From Amycolatopsis saalfeldensis (GTDB lineage Bacteria > Actinomycetota > Actinomycetes > Mycobacteriales > Pseudonocardiaceae): DNA of 64,000 bases. Each line of letters starts with the position of its first letter. Position 1 is the first letter of the stretch. Below, piece after piece: positions 1 through 8,941 of this stretch. The translations under genes and the position numbers were made by a program. Location: contig NZ_FOEF01000011.1 in NCBI RefSeq assembly GCF_900110575.1, forward strand, positions 225,740 to 289,739. The letters run 5' to 3'. The notes under the pieces are model-generated. The model searched no databases. It had not been told where the DNA came from and worked only from the letters and a program-made list of their open reading frames with translations.

Positions 1-1
1 G

Positions 2-619
2 GCCGGCAAGCTGGGCGTCGACCCCCAGCACATCACCTGGCACGAGACGACCCCGGCCACCCGCGAGTCGGACCTCACCTCGGGCGCGGCGGACCTGATC
101 GTGGGCACGTACTCGATCACCGACAAGCGCAAGCAGCTGGTGTCGTTCGCCGGGCCGTACTTCAGCACCGGGCAGGACCTGCTGGTGCGGCTGAACTCGG
201 CGGACATCACCGGCCCGGAGACCCTGAACGGCCGTCGCCTGTGCTCGGTCACCGGCTCGACCCCGGCGCAGATGGTGCGGGACAAGTTCGCGCAAGCCGT
301 GCAGCTGGTCGAGTACCCGCGCTACCCGGACTGCGTCACGGCGCTGCTCGCGAACCAGGTCGACGCCGTGACCACGGACGCGGTCATCCTCGCCGGTTTC
401 GCCGCGCAGGACCCGGAGCTGCTGCGCGTGGTCGGGAAGCCGTTCTCGACCGAGCGTTACGGCATCGGCCTGCGCAAGGGCGACACCGAGAGCCAGCACG
501 CGATCGACGACGCCATCAGCGACATGATCTCCAGCGGCGCGTGGCTGAAGTCGCTGCAGGCCAACATCGGCCCGTCGAACTACCCGCTGCCGCCGCCCCC
601 GCAGGTCACCGAGCGGTGA
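2..619 (+). CDS. Amino-acid ABC transporter substrate-binding protein, family 3 (3' part)
   Basis: The reading frame is open from base 2, so the start lies outside the window; about 205 residues remain. The visible part matches lobe 2 and the hinge of family 3 solute-binding proteins (GluB/GlnH type): a DLIVGTYSIT segment, then DKRKQLVSFAGPYF, then LLANQVDAVTTDAVILAG with the paired aspartates typical of the amino-acid site. Such proteins sit outside the membrane as lipoproteins and deliver glutamate, glutamine or similar amino acids to an ABC permease. The signal peptide is not in view. The last codons overlap the hrpB start (GTGA). The exact ligand cannot be read from the sequence; fold assignment is firm. 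Confidence 0.85.
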   Translation, partial: AGKLGVDPQHITWHETTPATRESDLTSGAADLIVGTYSITDKRKQLVSFAGPYFSTGQDLLVRLNSADITGPETLNGRRLCSVTGSTPAQMVRDKFAQAVQLVEYPRYPDCVTALLANQVDAVTTDAVILAGFAAQDPELLRVVGKPFSTERYGIGLRKGDTESQHAIDDAISDMISSGAWLKSLQANIGPSNYPLPPPPQVTER

Positions 620-3042
620 CGATCCCGCCTCCCGAACGGCTCCCGGACCTGCCCGTCCGCGCGGTGCTGCCGTCGCTGCTGGCCGCGCTCGACGCCCACG
701 GCACCGCGGTCCTCGTCGCGCCGCCGGGCACGGGCAAGACGACGCTGGTGCCGCTCGCGCTCGCCGGCTCCCCCGGCCGGGTCGTCGTGGCCGAGCCGCG
801 CCGGCTCGCCGCCCGGGCCGCGGCCACGCGAATGGCGGGGCTGCTGGGCGAGCCGGTCGGCGAGACCGTGGGCTACGCGGTGCGCGGCGACCGGAAGGTG
901 TCGTCGCGCACGCGGATCGAGGTGGTCACGTCGGGCCTGCTCGTCCGGCGGGTGCAGAACGACCCGGAGCTGCCCGGGGTGTCGACGGTGCTGCTCGACG
1001 AGTGCCACGAACGCCACCTCGACGCCGACCTGCTGCTCGCCCTGCTCCTCGACGTCCGCGCGGGCCTGCGCGACGACCTGCGGCTGCTGGCGACCTCCGC
1101 GACCGTCGCGGCCGGGCGGCTCGCGGAGCTGCTGGGCGACGCGCCGGTGGTGACGGCCGAGGCCCGCACGTATCCCGTCACGGTCTCCTACCGCGCGCCC
1201 GCCCGCGGCGAGCGGCCCGAAGCGGCGGTGGCCGGCGCGGTTCGGAGAGCACTGTCCGAAGGGGACGGTGACGTGCTCGCGTTCCTCCCCGGCGCCGGGG
1301 AGATCGCGCGAACCTCGAACCTTCTGTCCACACTGGACGCCGATGTCCTGCCCTTGCACGGGCGCCTCTCCCCGGCCCGCCAGGACGACGCGCTGCGACC
1401 GCGAGAACGGCGTCGCGTGGTGTTGTCGACGGCGGTCGCGGAGTCGAGCCTGACCGTGCCGGGGGTGCGGGCCGTGGTGGACTCCGGGCTCGCGCGCGTC
1501 CCCCGGGTCGACCACCGGCGCGGCCTGCCGGGCCTGGCGACGGTGCGGGTTTCGGCGGCCGTGGCCGAACAGCGCGCCGGCCGCGCGGGCCGTGAGGCGC
1601 CCGGCCGCGCGTACCGCTGCTGGGCGGAGCACGAACAGGCGACGCTGCCCGCGTACCCCGAGCCGGAGATCCGCACGGCGGAGCTGGCGCGGTTCGCGCT
1701 GGAGCTGGCCTGCTGGTCCACTCCGGACGGCAGCGCGCTGTCCTGGTGGGACCCGCCGGGTGAAGGCGCGCTCGCGGCGGCGCGCACGTTGCTCCGGACG
1801 CTGGGAGCCACCACTGCCGAAGGCGAGGTCACCGCCCGCGGCCGCCGGATGGCCGACCTCGGCCTGCACCCGCGGCTGGCCCGCGCCCTGCTCGACGGCG
1901 CCGCGGAAACGGGACCACGCTTCGCCGCCGAGGTGGTCGCCCTGCTGGACGCGGGCGCGACGCTCACCGACGTCGAAGCCGAGCTGCGACGGCTGCGGTC
2001 CTCGACCGACGAGGGCGCCCGGCGCTGGAAAACCGAGTCCCGCCGGCTGGCGAACCTGGTGCGCGGCCCGGAGCGCGGGAAACCCGACGCGGCGCTGGTC
2101 GTCGCGCTAGCACACCCGGAACGGCTGGCACGGCGGCGTTCCGGCACCGCGCCGGTGTACCTGATGGCCGGCGGCACCGCGGCCGAACTGCCCGCCGGGG
2201 GCGGGCTGGGCGACGTCGAATGGCTCGCCGTCGGCGAGGCCACGCGGGACCCCGGTCGGGTCCACGGCACGATCCGGCTCGCCGCGGCCGCCGACGAAGC
2301 ACTGGCCGTGCGAGCGGCACCCAACGTGGTGTCCGAAGTGGACGAAGTCGCCTGGGACGGCGATGTGGTGGCCCGCCACGTCCGGAAGCTGGGCGCTATC
2401 ACGCTTTCCGCGCGACCGTTGCGTTCCCCGGACCCGAAGCTCGTGCGCGAAGCGTTGCTGACCGGCCTGCGAGACGAGGGCCTCGGCCTCCTCCGCTGGA
2501 GCGTCGACGGCGCCCGGCTGCGCGAGCGGATGGCGTTCCTGCACCGGGTGCTGGGCGAACCCTGGCCCGACGTCGGCGATCCGGCACTTCTGTCCACTCT
2601 GGACACCTGGCTCGACGTCTCCCGCGCCCGCCGCCGCGCGGACCTCGCCACGATCGACGCGGGCGCGGCCCTGCGCGGCCTGCTCCCCTGGCCCGCCGCC
2701 GCCCGGCTGGACGAGCTGGCGCCGGACCGGCTGGAGGTCCCTTCGGGCTCCCACCTCCGCGTCGACTACAGCGGCGACCAGCCCGTGCTCGCGGTGAAAC
2801 TGCAGGAGACCTTCGGCTGGCGCGCCACCCCCAAGATCGCCGACGGCCGGGTCCCGGTGCTGCTGCACCTGCTGTCGCCCGCCGGCCGGCCCGCCGCCGT
2901 CACCGCGGACCTGGAATCCTTCTGGCACAACGGCTATGCGGCCGTTCGAGCCGATCTGCGCGGCCGTTACCCGAAGCACCCGTGGCCGGAGGACCCCGCC
3001 ACCGCCGCCCCGACCCGGCACACCACGCGCCGCGCCCGCTGA
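616..3042 (+). CDS. hrpB: ATP-dependent helicase HrpB
   Basis: A DEAH-box-type superfamily 2 helicase of 808 residues, close to the roughly 810-820 of other HrpB proteins. Walker A GTGKTT lies near residue 38, the Walker B box reads DECHER near 127, and the motif VI segment EQRAGRAGR near 315 is intact. The C-terminal third carries the HrpB-specific region ending in a GYAAVRADLRGRYPKHPWPEDP-type tail, the hallmark of this family rather than HrpA. The start was set at GTG 616, which overlaps the previous stop as GTGA; a longer open frame reaches 241 but runs antisense-free only as GC-biased extension. The biological role of HrpB in actinobacteria is not settled; RNA helicase activity is inferred from family. 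Confidence 0.93.
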   Translation: MTIPPPERLPDLPVRAVLPSLLAALDAHGTAVLVAPPGTGKTTLVPLALAGSPGRVVVAEPRRLAARAAATRMAGLLGEPVGETVGYAVRGDRKVSSRTRIEVVTSGLLVRRVQNDPELPGVSTVLLDECHERHLDADLLLALLLDVRAGLRDDLRLLATSATVAAGRLAELLGDAPVVTAEARTYPVTVSYRAPARGERPEAAVAGAVRRALSEGDGDVLAFLPGAGEIARTSNLLSTLDADVLPLHGRLSPARQDDALRPRERRRVVLSTAVAESSLTVPGVRAVVDSGLARVPRVDHRRGLPGLATVRVSAAVAEQRAGRAGREAPGRAYRCWAEHEQATLPAYPEPEIRTAELARFALELACWSTPDGSALSWWDPPGEGALAAARTLLRTLGATTAEGEVTARGRRMADLGLHPRLARALLDGAAETGPRFAAEVVALLDAGATLTDVEAELRRLRSSTDEGARRWKTESRRLANLVRGPERGKPDAALVVALAHPERLARRRSGTAPVYLMAGGTAAELPAGGGLGDVEWLAVGEATRDPGRVHGTIRLAAAADEALAVRAAPNVVSEVDEVAWDGDVVARHVRKLGAITLSARPLRSPDPKLVREALLTGLRDEGLGLLRWSVDGARLRERMAFLHRVLGEPWPDVGDPALLSTLDTWLDVSRARRRADLATIDAGAALRGLLPWPAAARLDELAPDRLEVPSGSHLRVDYSGDQPVLAVKLQETFGWRATPKIADGRVPVLLHLLSPAGRPAAVTADLESFWHNGYAAVRADLRGRYPKHPWPEDPATAAPTRHTTRRAR

Positions 3043-3147
3043 GCGGCCCCCTGCCGAAAGTCGGGGGTCGCCCGGGCCGCTCGGCCGATGTCCACGGGGC
3101 ACCCCGAGCCGCAGACTCGATCGCAGACGGGGATCGAGGAGGAAAAC

Positions 3148-4053
3148 ATGATCACGCTTCGAGGTTTGACGAAGCGCTACGGGGACAAGACGGTGGTGGA
3201 CGCGCTGACGTTTGTCGTCGCGCCCGGCGCCGTCACGGGGTTCCTCGGGCCGAACGGCTCGGGGAAGTCGACCACCATGCGGATGGTGATCGGGCTGGAC
3301 TGGCCGAGTGCCGGCGAGGTGCTGGTGGGCGGCAAGCCCTACGCCGAGCTGCGGCATCCGTTGCGGGAGGTCGGCGCGCTGCTCGACGCCAAGTCGCTGC
3401 ACCCGGGCCGCAGCGCGGGCAAGCACCTCACCGCGATGGCGCGCAGCAACGGAATCCCGGTGAAACGCGTCGAGGAGGTGCTCGCGACCGTCGGGCTCAC
3501 CGACGTCGCGGGCAAGCGGGTGGGCCAGTTCTCGCTCGGCATGGGCCAGCGGCTGGGGGTCGCGGGCGCGCTGCTGGGCGACCCGGGGGTGCTGATGTTC
3601 GACGAGCCGGTGAACGGCCTCGACCCGGACGGCGTGCGCTGGGTGCGTCAGCTGATGCGCTCCCTCGCCGACGAGGGCCGGACGGTGTTCGTGTCCAGCC
3701 ACCTGATGAGCGAGATGCAGCTGACCGCGAGCCGGCTCGTGGTGATCGGCAAGGGAAAGCTGCTCGCCGACGCGCCCGTCGACGAGTTCATCGCCGGCAA
3801 CTCGACCAGTCTCGTCTCCGTGCGCGTGCCCGTGCCCGCGGAACTCGAAGCGCTGGCCGCCCGGCTGGGCCCGGCCGCGCGCCCGGGCGAGCCCGGCGAG
3901 CTGCTGGTGGACGGCGTCACCGTCGGCCAGGTCGGCGACCTCGCGCACGAACTCGGCGTGCGGCTGCACGGGCTGGCCGAGCGGACGGCATCGCTGGAAC
4001 AGGCGTACATGGAACTGACCGCTTCGTCGGTCGAATACGGGGTGACGGCATGA
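3148..4053 (+). CDS. ABC transporter ATP-binding protein (BcrA/DrrA type)
   Basis: A 301-residue ABC ATPase. Walker A GPNGSGKS is near residue 34, the signature reads LGMGQ where LSGGQ is usual, and Walker B is VLMFDEP. The C-terminal 80 residues form the extra domain seen in drug and lantibiotic exporters of the DrrA/BcrA group. ATG 3148 follows a strong GAGGAGG ribosome site at a spacing of 6-7. The gene overlaps the permease gene by 4 bases (ATGA), so the two are one translationally coupled exporter. The substrate is unknown; self-protection or lipid/peptide export are both possible. Confidence 0.92.
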   Translation: MITLRGLTKRYGDKTVVDALTFVVAPGAVTGFLGPNGSGKSTTMRMVIGLDWPSAGEVLVGGKPYAELRHPLREVGALLDAKSLHPGRSAGKHLTAMARSNGIPVKRVEEVLATVGLTDVAGKRVGQFSLGMGQRLGVAGALLGDPGVLMFDEPVNGLDPDGVRWVRQLMRSLADEGRTVFVSSHLMSEMQLTASRLVVIGKGKLLADAPVDEFIAGNSTSLVSVRVPVPAELEALAARLGPAARPGEPGELLVDGVTVGQVGDLAHELGVRLHGLAERTASLEQAYMELTASSVEYGVTA

Positions 4054-4838
4054 CCACGACGGAAACAGTCCGGGGCGGCGGCCTCAGCGGCGCGATCGCG
4101 TCGGAATGGACGAAGCTCTGGTCCGTGCGCGCCACCTGGTGGTGCCTCTCCGGCGGACTGCTGACGATGCTGCTCTACAGCGGCGTCTCCGGCCTGTCGC
4201 AGCACATCGGCGACAACCGTCCGGAAGGCGCGCACAGCATGGTGGCGGCCGGGGCCATCTACATGACCGAGTTCTTCGTGATCGCCGTGGCCACTTTGTT
4301 CGTCACGAGCGAGTACGCGAACGGCGGGATCCGGTCGACGCTGCAGTGGGTGCCGGTCCGCCGCCAGGTCCCGGTAGCGAAGGCCGCGGTGCTGGTGCCG
4401 GTGCTGTTCGGCTACGGCCTGGTGGTCGCGCTGGCCGGGATGGCGCTGGGCGGGTCCCTGATGGGGAGCGCCGGCCTGCCGACCTCCTTCGGCACGGGCC
4501 TGCTGACGGCCGTCGGGATGGGCGCGTTCTTCGCCCTGCTCGGGGTGCTCTGCCTCGGCGTCGGGTTCGCGCTGCGCAGCGCGGCGGGGACCATCGTGAC
4601 GGTGATGGTGCTGCTCCTGCCGCTGCCGATGCTGCTTTCCTCGTACGTCTGGCAGGGGACGATGAACTACTTCCCCGCGTTCGCCGGCCTCAACGCGATG
4701 ACGGCGCCCGGCTCGGCGAACCCGCTGTTCGGCGGTCCGCCCCCGTACGGCATGGGGGTGGGCGTCGTGATCTGCCTGGTCTGGGCCGCGGCCGGGCTGC
4801 TGGTCGGCACCGCGGTCCTGAAACGCCGCGACGCCTGA
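4050..4838 (+). CDS. ABC transporter permease (ABC-2 type)
   Basis: A 262-residue membrane protein with about six hydrophobic segments, starting with the conserved amphipathic opening SEWTKLWSVRATWW found in ABC-2 permeases of actinobacteria. It follows the ATPase gene with an ATGA overlap and is its membrane partner. A middle segment YANGGIRSTLQWVPVRR is the usual cytoplasmic loop that docks on the ATPase. It ends just before a strong inverted repeat that probably terminates transcription from both sides. Substrate not predictable. Confidence 0.9.
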   Translation: MTTTETVRGGGLSGAIASEWTKLWSVRATWWCLSGGLLTMLLYSGVSGLSQHIGDNRPEGAHSMVAAGAIYMTEFFVIAVATLFVTSEYANGGIRSTLQWVPVRRQVPVAKAAVLVPVLFGYGLVVALAGMALGGSLMGSAGLPTSFGTGLLTAVGMGAFFALLGVLCLGVGFALRSAAGTIVTVMVLLLPLPMLLSSYVWQGTMNYFPAFAGLNAMTAPGSANPLFGGPPPYGMGVGVVICLVWAAAGLLVGTAVLKRRDA

Positions 4839-4840
4839 AC

Positions 4841-4892
4841 CGCGGGTGAAGGACTTCTTACCCGCATCGGGGGTAAGGAGTCCTTCACCGCG
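4841..4892. terminator. Long inverted repeat, probable bidirectional terminator
   Basis: Arms GTGAAGGACTTCTTACCC (4846-4863) and its near-perfect complement (4871-4888) enclose a 7-base loop; CGCG on both flanks extends the stem. It lies between two convergent genes and its right arm covers the stop codon of the TetR gene. There is no T-run. It resembles the second hairpin at 29436 in size and placement. Confidence 0.7.
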
Positions 4893-5439
4893 TGTCCGGC
4901 AATCCCAGCCCCGCCAACAGTTCCCGCGCGCTTTCGGTCAGTTCGTTGAGGCCGGGCGGGGCGAGCGAGCCCGTGCCCGCCAGCGCGTCGAAGATCGACC
5001 CGTCCAGCCAGCCGATCAGGACCCGCGTGTGCCGCTCCGGCGCCGGAGAGCCCGCGGCCTCGAGGATCTCGGCGCAACGGCGGCGCAGCAGCAGGCCACC
5101 GCGGTCGTACGCAGCGCGCAGTTCCGGGCGGCGCACGGCCTCCAGCGCGAACTCGTACCGCGCGAGCATCCGCGTGCGCCCCTCGGTGATCGCCTGGTGG
5201 ACCGTCGCGGCGAGGAATTCCGCCAGTCCCCCGACCGGCGGCTCCAATTCAGTGCTGTCCAGCTCGACCATCCGCGTGACGGCCAGCTCCAGCAGCGCGG
5301 CCCGCGTGCGCGCGTAATACGAGGTGGAGCCGACGGGCAGGCCCGCGGCCCGGTCGACGGCGCGGTGCGTCAGCCCGCGCATGCCCTCGGCCGCTATCAC
5401 CTCGATGGCCGCGTCCCCGATCGTCCCGATTCGCTCCAC
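4885..5439 (-). CDS. TetR family transcriptional regulator
   Basis: A 184-residue repressor with an N-terminal TetR helix-turn-helix: IGDAAIEVIAAEGMRGLTHRAVDRAAGLPVGSTSYY is the typical first helices plus recognition helix. The C-terminal domain, about 130 residues, is of the TetR_C_33-like kind and would bind a small ligand. GTG 5439 was chosen because it places the HTH at the usual distance from the N-terminus. It is divergent from an FAD monooxygenase gene, with a perfect 8-bp-arm palindrome in between that is likely its operator. The arrangement suggests that it represses both genes until an aromatic or polyketide-like compound appears (inference). Confidence 0.9.
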   Translation of the reverse strand: MERIGTIGDAAIEVIAAEGMRGLTHRAVDRAAGLPVGSTSYYARTRAALLELAVTRMVELDSTELEPPVGGLAEFLAATVHQAITEGRTRMLARYEFALEAVRRPELRAAYDRGGLLLRRRCAEILEAAGSPAPERHTRVLIGWLDGSIFDALAGTGSLAPPGLNELTESARELLAGLGLPDTR

Positions 5440-5445
5440 CCGGCC

Positions 5446-5463
5446 ACTCTACAGGTGTAGAGT
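5446..5463. promoter_or_regulatory. Operator palindrome for the divergent TetR gene
   Basis: ACTCTACA-GG-TGTAGAGT is an 18-bp inverted repeat with perfect 8-base arms. It sits between the divergent starts, 7 bases from the TetR start and 26 bases from the monooxygenase start. Placement and symmetry fit a TetR dimer site that blocks both promoters. Confidence 0.75.
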
Positions 5464-5489
5464 CCACTACATCCGCAGAGGAGGACGTC

Positions 5490-6707
5490 ATGGCACAACG
5501 GCACGCCGTGGTGGTCGGCGGCGGCATCGGCGGGCTGAGCGCGGCGGTCGGGCTGCACCGCGTCGGCTGGCGGGTGACGGTCTACGAGCGCGCCGCCGCG
5601 TTCGACGCGATCGGCGCCGGGATTTCGTTGTGGCCCAACGCCCAGCGCGCGCTGGCCGAGCTGGGCGTGCGCCCGCCGACGGCCCCGCAGCGCGGCGGCG
5701 GCCTGAGCACGGCAACCGGGCGGCGGCTGGCGCGCTGGGACGCGGCGACCTTCGAACGTCGTTACGGCCTCCCGCTCGGCGTGGTCCACCGCGCCGACCT
5801 GATCGAAGCGCTGTGCGCCGAGCTGCCCGCGTCGAGCCTGCGCGCCGGGGTCACCGTCATCTCCGTTTCGCCGGACGGCCTCGTCCGCCACGGCGACGGC
5901 GAGGTGCGCGCCGACCTCGTGGTCGCCGCCGACGGCATCAACAGCCCGGTGCGACAAGCGTTCTGGCCGTCTTCGCGGCTGGCTTACAGTGGCAGCACAG
6001 CGTTTCGCGGCGTCGTCGAACTGCCGGAAGCTCCGCGGCTGAGCACAACGTGGGCGCGCGGCACGGAGGCCGGCGTGCTGCCGCTGCACGACGGCCGCGT
6101 CTACTGGTGGGTCGCCGAGGCCGTCCCCGAAGGCATCCGGCACGCCGACGTGCGCGCTCACCTGGCGTCGGTCTGCGGCGGCTGGCACGCGCCGATCCCG
6201 GAGCTGATCGCGTCGACGCCGGAAATCCTGCACCACGACGTGTTCCAGCTGGCTACCCCGCTGCCCGCGTACACCCGCGGCCGGGTGGCGCTGCTCGGCG
6301 ACGCCGCACACGCGATGCCGCCGTTCCTCGGCCAGGGCGGCTGCCAGGCGATCGAAGACGCCGTGGTCCTGGCCGCCACGATGTCCACTTCGGACACGGT
6401 TTCGACGGCTTTGGCCCGCTACGACGCGGAACGCCGGCCACGCAGCCAGCATGTCGCGCGCGCCTCCATCCGGGCCGGCGCCGCCGGTCCGCTGCTGCGC
6501 AACCGCGTGGCGCTGGCCGTTCGCAACAGCCTGCTGCGCCTCGCCCCGAGTTCGGTGACCGCGAGGGTCGGCGGCGACATCAACGCGTGGTCACCGCCCA
6601 GCCTCAGCCCTCACCGCCCACCAGCCCCGCTTCGTAGGCCGCGATCGCGGCCTGCACCCGGTTGCGCACACCCAGCCGGGTCAGGATCGTGCTCACGTGC
6701 GCCTTGA
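5490..6707 (+). CDS. FAD-dependent monooxygenase (UbiH/PHBH-like), 3' end extended into neighbour
   Basis: A 405-residue group A flavoprotein monooxygenase. The FAD site GGGIGGLSAAVGLHR is at residues 8-20, the DG fingerprint VVAADGINSPVR lies near 150, and the GDAAHAMPPFLGQGG ribityl/phosphate motif lies near 272. ATG 5490 follows GAGGAGGAC. The family fold ends around residue 370 (GGDINAW); the last 35 residues are proline/arginine-rich and are the antisense of the response regulator gene, which overlaps by 104 bases tail to tail. The original stop was probably lost. Likely hydroxylates an aromatic compound and is controlled by the divergent TetR protein. Confidence 0.9.
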   Translation: MAQRHAVVVGGGIGGLSAAVGLHRVGWRVTVYERAAAFDAIGAGISLWPNAQRALAELGVRPPTAPQRGGGLSTATGRRLARWDAATFERRYGLPLGVVHRADLIEALCAELPASSLRAGVTVISVSPDGLVRHGDGEVRADLVVAADGINSPVRQAFWPSSRLAYSGSTAFRGVVELPEAPRLSTTWARGTEAGVLPLHDGRVYWWVAEAVPEGIRHADVRAHLASVCGGWHAPIPELIASTPEILHHDVFQLATPLPAYTRGRVALLGDAAHAMPPFLGQGGCQAIEDAVVLAATMSTSDTVSTALARYDAERRPRSQHVARASIRAGAAGPLLRNRVALAVRNSLLRLAPSSVTARVGGDINAWSPPSLSPHRPPAPLRRPRSRPAPGCAHPAGSGSCSRAP

Positions 6708-7263
6708 CGGTGCCCTCCACCACGTACATCCGCGCGGCGATGTCCGCATTGGACAGTCCGCCGCCGAGCAGCGTCAGCACTTCGCGCTCGCGCACGGTCA
6801 GCGCCTCGATCCGTTCCCGCGCGGCGACACCGCGGCTGAGCTGCCCGCCGGAGAGCCGCGAGATGACCCGGTGGGCCACCTTCGGCGAGAGGAACGCCGC
6901 CCCGTCCGCGACGGCCCGGACCCCCGCCAGCAGCTCCCGGGGATCCCCCGACTTCAACAGGAAACCGCTCGCGCCGAGGCCGAGGGCGCGTTCGATGTAG
7001 GCGTCCTCGCCGAAGGTCGTCAACATGATCACGCCCGTTTCCGGCAGCAGGCGGCGGATCTCCCCGGCCGCGGCGAGGCCGTCGAGCACCGGCATGCGGA
7101 TGTCGAGGAGCACGACGTCGGGCCGGGTCGCCAGTGCCTGTTCGACGGCCGCGCGCCCGTCACCCACCTCGGCCACCACCTCGATGCCCTCACCGGTGGC
7201 GAGGATCGCGGCGACGCCCGCCCGGATCATGGCCTCGTCGTCGGCCAGCAGCACCCTGGTCAC
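6604..7263 (-). CDS. Two-component response regulator, NarL/LuxR family
   Basis: A 219-residue response regulator. The receiver domain carries the acidic pair DDE at residues 8-10, the phosphorylated Asp in VVLLDIRMP near 54, and K near 104 (FLLKSGDP). The C-terminal LuxR-type HTH reads LTVREREVLTLLGGGLSNADIAARMYVVEGTVKAHV. GTG 7263 overlaps the kinase stop (4 bases), so the kinase gene is translated first and the two are coupled. Output is DNA binding; targets are unknown. Its tail overlaps the monooxygenase gene. Confidence 0.94.
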   Translation of the reverse strand: MTRVLLADDEAMIRAGVAAILATGEGIEVVAEVGDGRAAVEQALATRPDVVLLDIRMPVLDGLAAAGEIRRLLPETGVIMLTTFGEDAYIERALGLGASGFLLKSGDPRELLAGVRAVADGAAFLSPKVAHRVISRLSGGQLSRGVAARERIEALTVREREVLTLLGGGLSNADIAARMYVVEGTVKAHVSTILTRLGVRNRVQAAIAAYEAGLVGGEG

Positions 7264-8843
7264 CGTCGGTCCTCACTGTAGTAGTCCTTCTCCACCAGCC
7301 GTCCGTCCACAAAGCACAGCCGGTAGACGGCATAGTCGGAGTTCGTCCAGCTGCGCCCGGTCCCGTAGTACTCGCAGTTCGCGCCCGGCGGCACCGGCGG
7401 CTCGCCGTCCAGCGGCTTGGCGATCCGCTGGCGCGCGGGCAGCAGCCCGGCGAACGACGCGCGGGGCGCCCCGATCCGCAGCTGCTGGTAGGCCCCCATC
7501 GGCAGCTCGGAATCCGACCACTGCACCAGGAACACGAGCCCGCCCCCGGCGATCACCACGCCGAACATCAGCAGCGGGATCACGATCGCCTGCACCAGGC
7601 TGCGCCGCACGTCCCGGCGCGCCAGCTCCAGCTCCCGCGCGGCCGTCGACGGCCCGACCACGGCCTCGGCGGCGTCACGGCTCTCCGGCGTTTCCTCGAC
7701 CGGCGCCGCATCGTGCGGCAGCCGCGCCACCAGCTCGAACCCGCCCAGCTCACCGGTCCGCGGGCCGGCGTGCAACGTGCCGCCGACCAGCCGCACGCGC
7801 TCGCGCAGGCCGATCAGGCCCCGTCGCCCCGAGGCGCCGGGCAGCGGGCCCGCGGGCGGCGCCGCGTTCAGCACCCGGACCTCCGTCGTCTCGGCCGAAC
7901 TCAACACCCGCACCGTGACGGCGGCGCCCGGCGCGTGCTTCGCGACGTTCGTCAGCGCCTCCTGCAGCACGCGGTACGCCGCGCGCGCCACCATCGGCGG
8001 CGCGGCCACGAGATCGTCCACTTGCGACTGGATCAGCAGCCCGGACGCGCGCGCCCGGTCGACCAGCTCGCCCAGATCGCCCTGCACCGGCTCCACCGGC
8101 GCCGCGTCCTCGCGCAGCACGCCGATGATCTCGCGCAGCCGCTCGGTCGCCGTCGCCGCGCTTTCCCGCAGCTCCCCCGCGGCCGTGCGCTGCGGCTCGG
8201 CCAGCCCGCCCGCGACCTCCAGCGCGGCGGCCCGCACCGCGATCAGGCTCAGCTCGTGGCCGAGCGAGTCGTGCATGTCGCTGGCGATCCGCGCGCGCTC
8301 CCGCAGCCGGGCCTGATCGGCGACGAGCCGCTGCCGGCTCTCCATCTCCGCGGCCAGCCGCCAGCCCGTGCGCGAAAGGGCCCCCCGCGTCCGCACGAAC
8401 CGGCCGAGCAGCCACGGCGTCACGGCCGCGAACGCCATCACCCCGAGCATGCCCGCCCAGGCCTCCAGCCCGGCGGCGGGCACGAGCAGCGCCACCGGCA
8501 GGCCGGCGAGCACGATGCCGCCGCACACCACGGCCACCAGCCACACCCGCGTCGTCCGCAACCCCGCGCGGTAGGCCATGGCGACCATGAAGAAGACCTC
8601 CCACACAGCCACCCGCCCGCCCCAGCCGACGGCCACCACCACGGCCGTCGACATCGTCACGGCGAGTGCGAACGTCGGGTACCGGCGCAGGGTCACGGCG
8701 GCCACCGCCACCGCGACCAGCCCGCCCGCCAGCTCCCAGCGGCTCGGGTTGTTCGAGGCGTCGATCACCACCAGCAGCGAGAGCAGGAACCAGGCCAGGA
8801 CGTCGAACACCACCGATCGCCAGCGCCTGGCCGCCTCCTTCAT
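7260..8843 (-). CDS. Sensor histidine kinase with an extra C-terminal membrane anchor and outer domain
   Basis: A 527-residue kinase. Four to six N-terminal membrane segments (residues 10-150) precede a HisKA_3 box, SDMHDSLGHELSLIA, with the phospho-accepting His near residue 190. N-box (EALTNVAKHAP) and G-box (GRRGLIGLRERV) follow. Unusually, after the ATPase domain there is another membrane segment (LVQAIVIPLLMFGVVIAGGGLVFLV) and about 95 residues with two cysteines and the pattern LRIGAPRASFAGLLPA...YRLCFVDGRLVEKDYY, which looks like the small SmpA/BLIP-like outer fold. ATG 8843 was chosen because the upstream frame is not protein-like. It is coupled to the response regulator. Confidence 0.9.
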   Translation of the reverse strand: MKEAARRWRSVVFDVLAWFLLSLLVVIDASNNPSRWELAGGLVAVAVAAVTLRRYPTFALAVTMSTAVVVAVGWGGRVAVWEVFFMVAMAYRAGLRTTRVWLVAVVCGGIVLAGLPVALLVPAAGLEAWAGMLGVMAFAAVTPWLLGRFVRTRGALSRTGWRLAAEMESRQRLVADQARLRERARIASDMHDSLGHELSLIAVRAAALEVAGGLAEPQRTAAGELRESAATATERLREIIGVLREDAAPVEPVQGDLGELVDRARASGLLIQSQVDDLVAAPPMVARAAYRVLQEALTNVAKHAPGAAVTVRVLSSAETTEVRVLNAAPPAGPLPGASGRRGLIGLRERVRLVGGTLHAGPRTGELGGFELVARLPHDAAPVEETPESRDAAEAVVGPSTAARELELARRDVRRSLVQAIVIPLLMFGVVIAGGGLVFLVQWSDSELPMGAYQQLRIGAPRASFAGLLPARQRIAKPLDGEPPVPPGANCEYYGTGRSWTNSDYAVYRLCFVDGRLVEKDYYSEDRR

Positions 8844-8941
8844 GGCCCAGACGCTACAAGCGCGGCGGCCGGCGTCACCACTGCCGAAAGTCAACCCCGC
8901 TCGCTCTGCGCCACCGCGGCACTGGGGCATGATGGGTGACC

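Noticed and set aside
1188..2651. A 487-codon minus-strand frame over hrpB
   Set aside because: Ser/Arg/Pro-rich shadow of hrpB with no recognisable motif.
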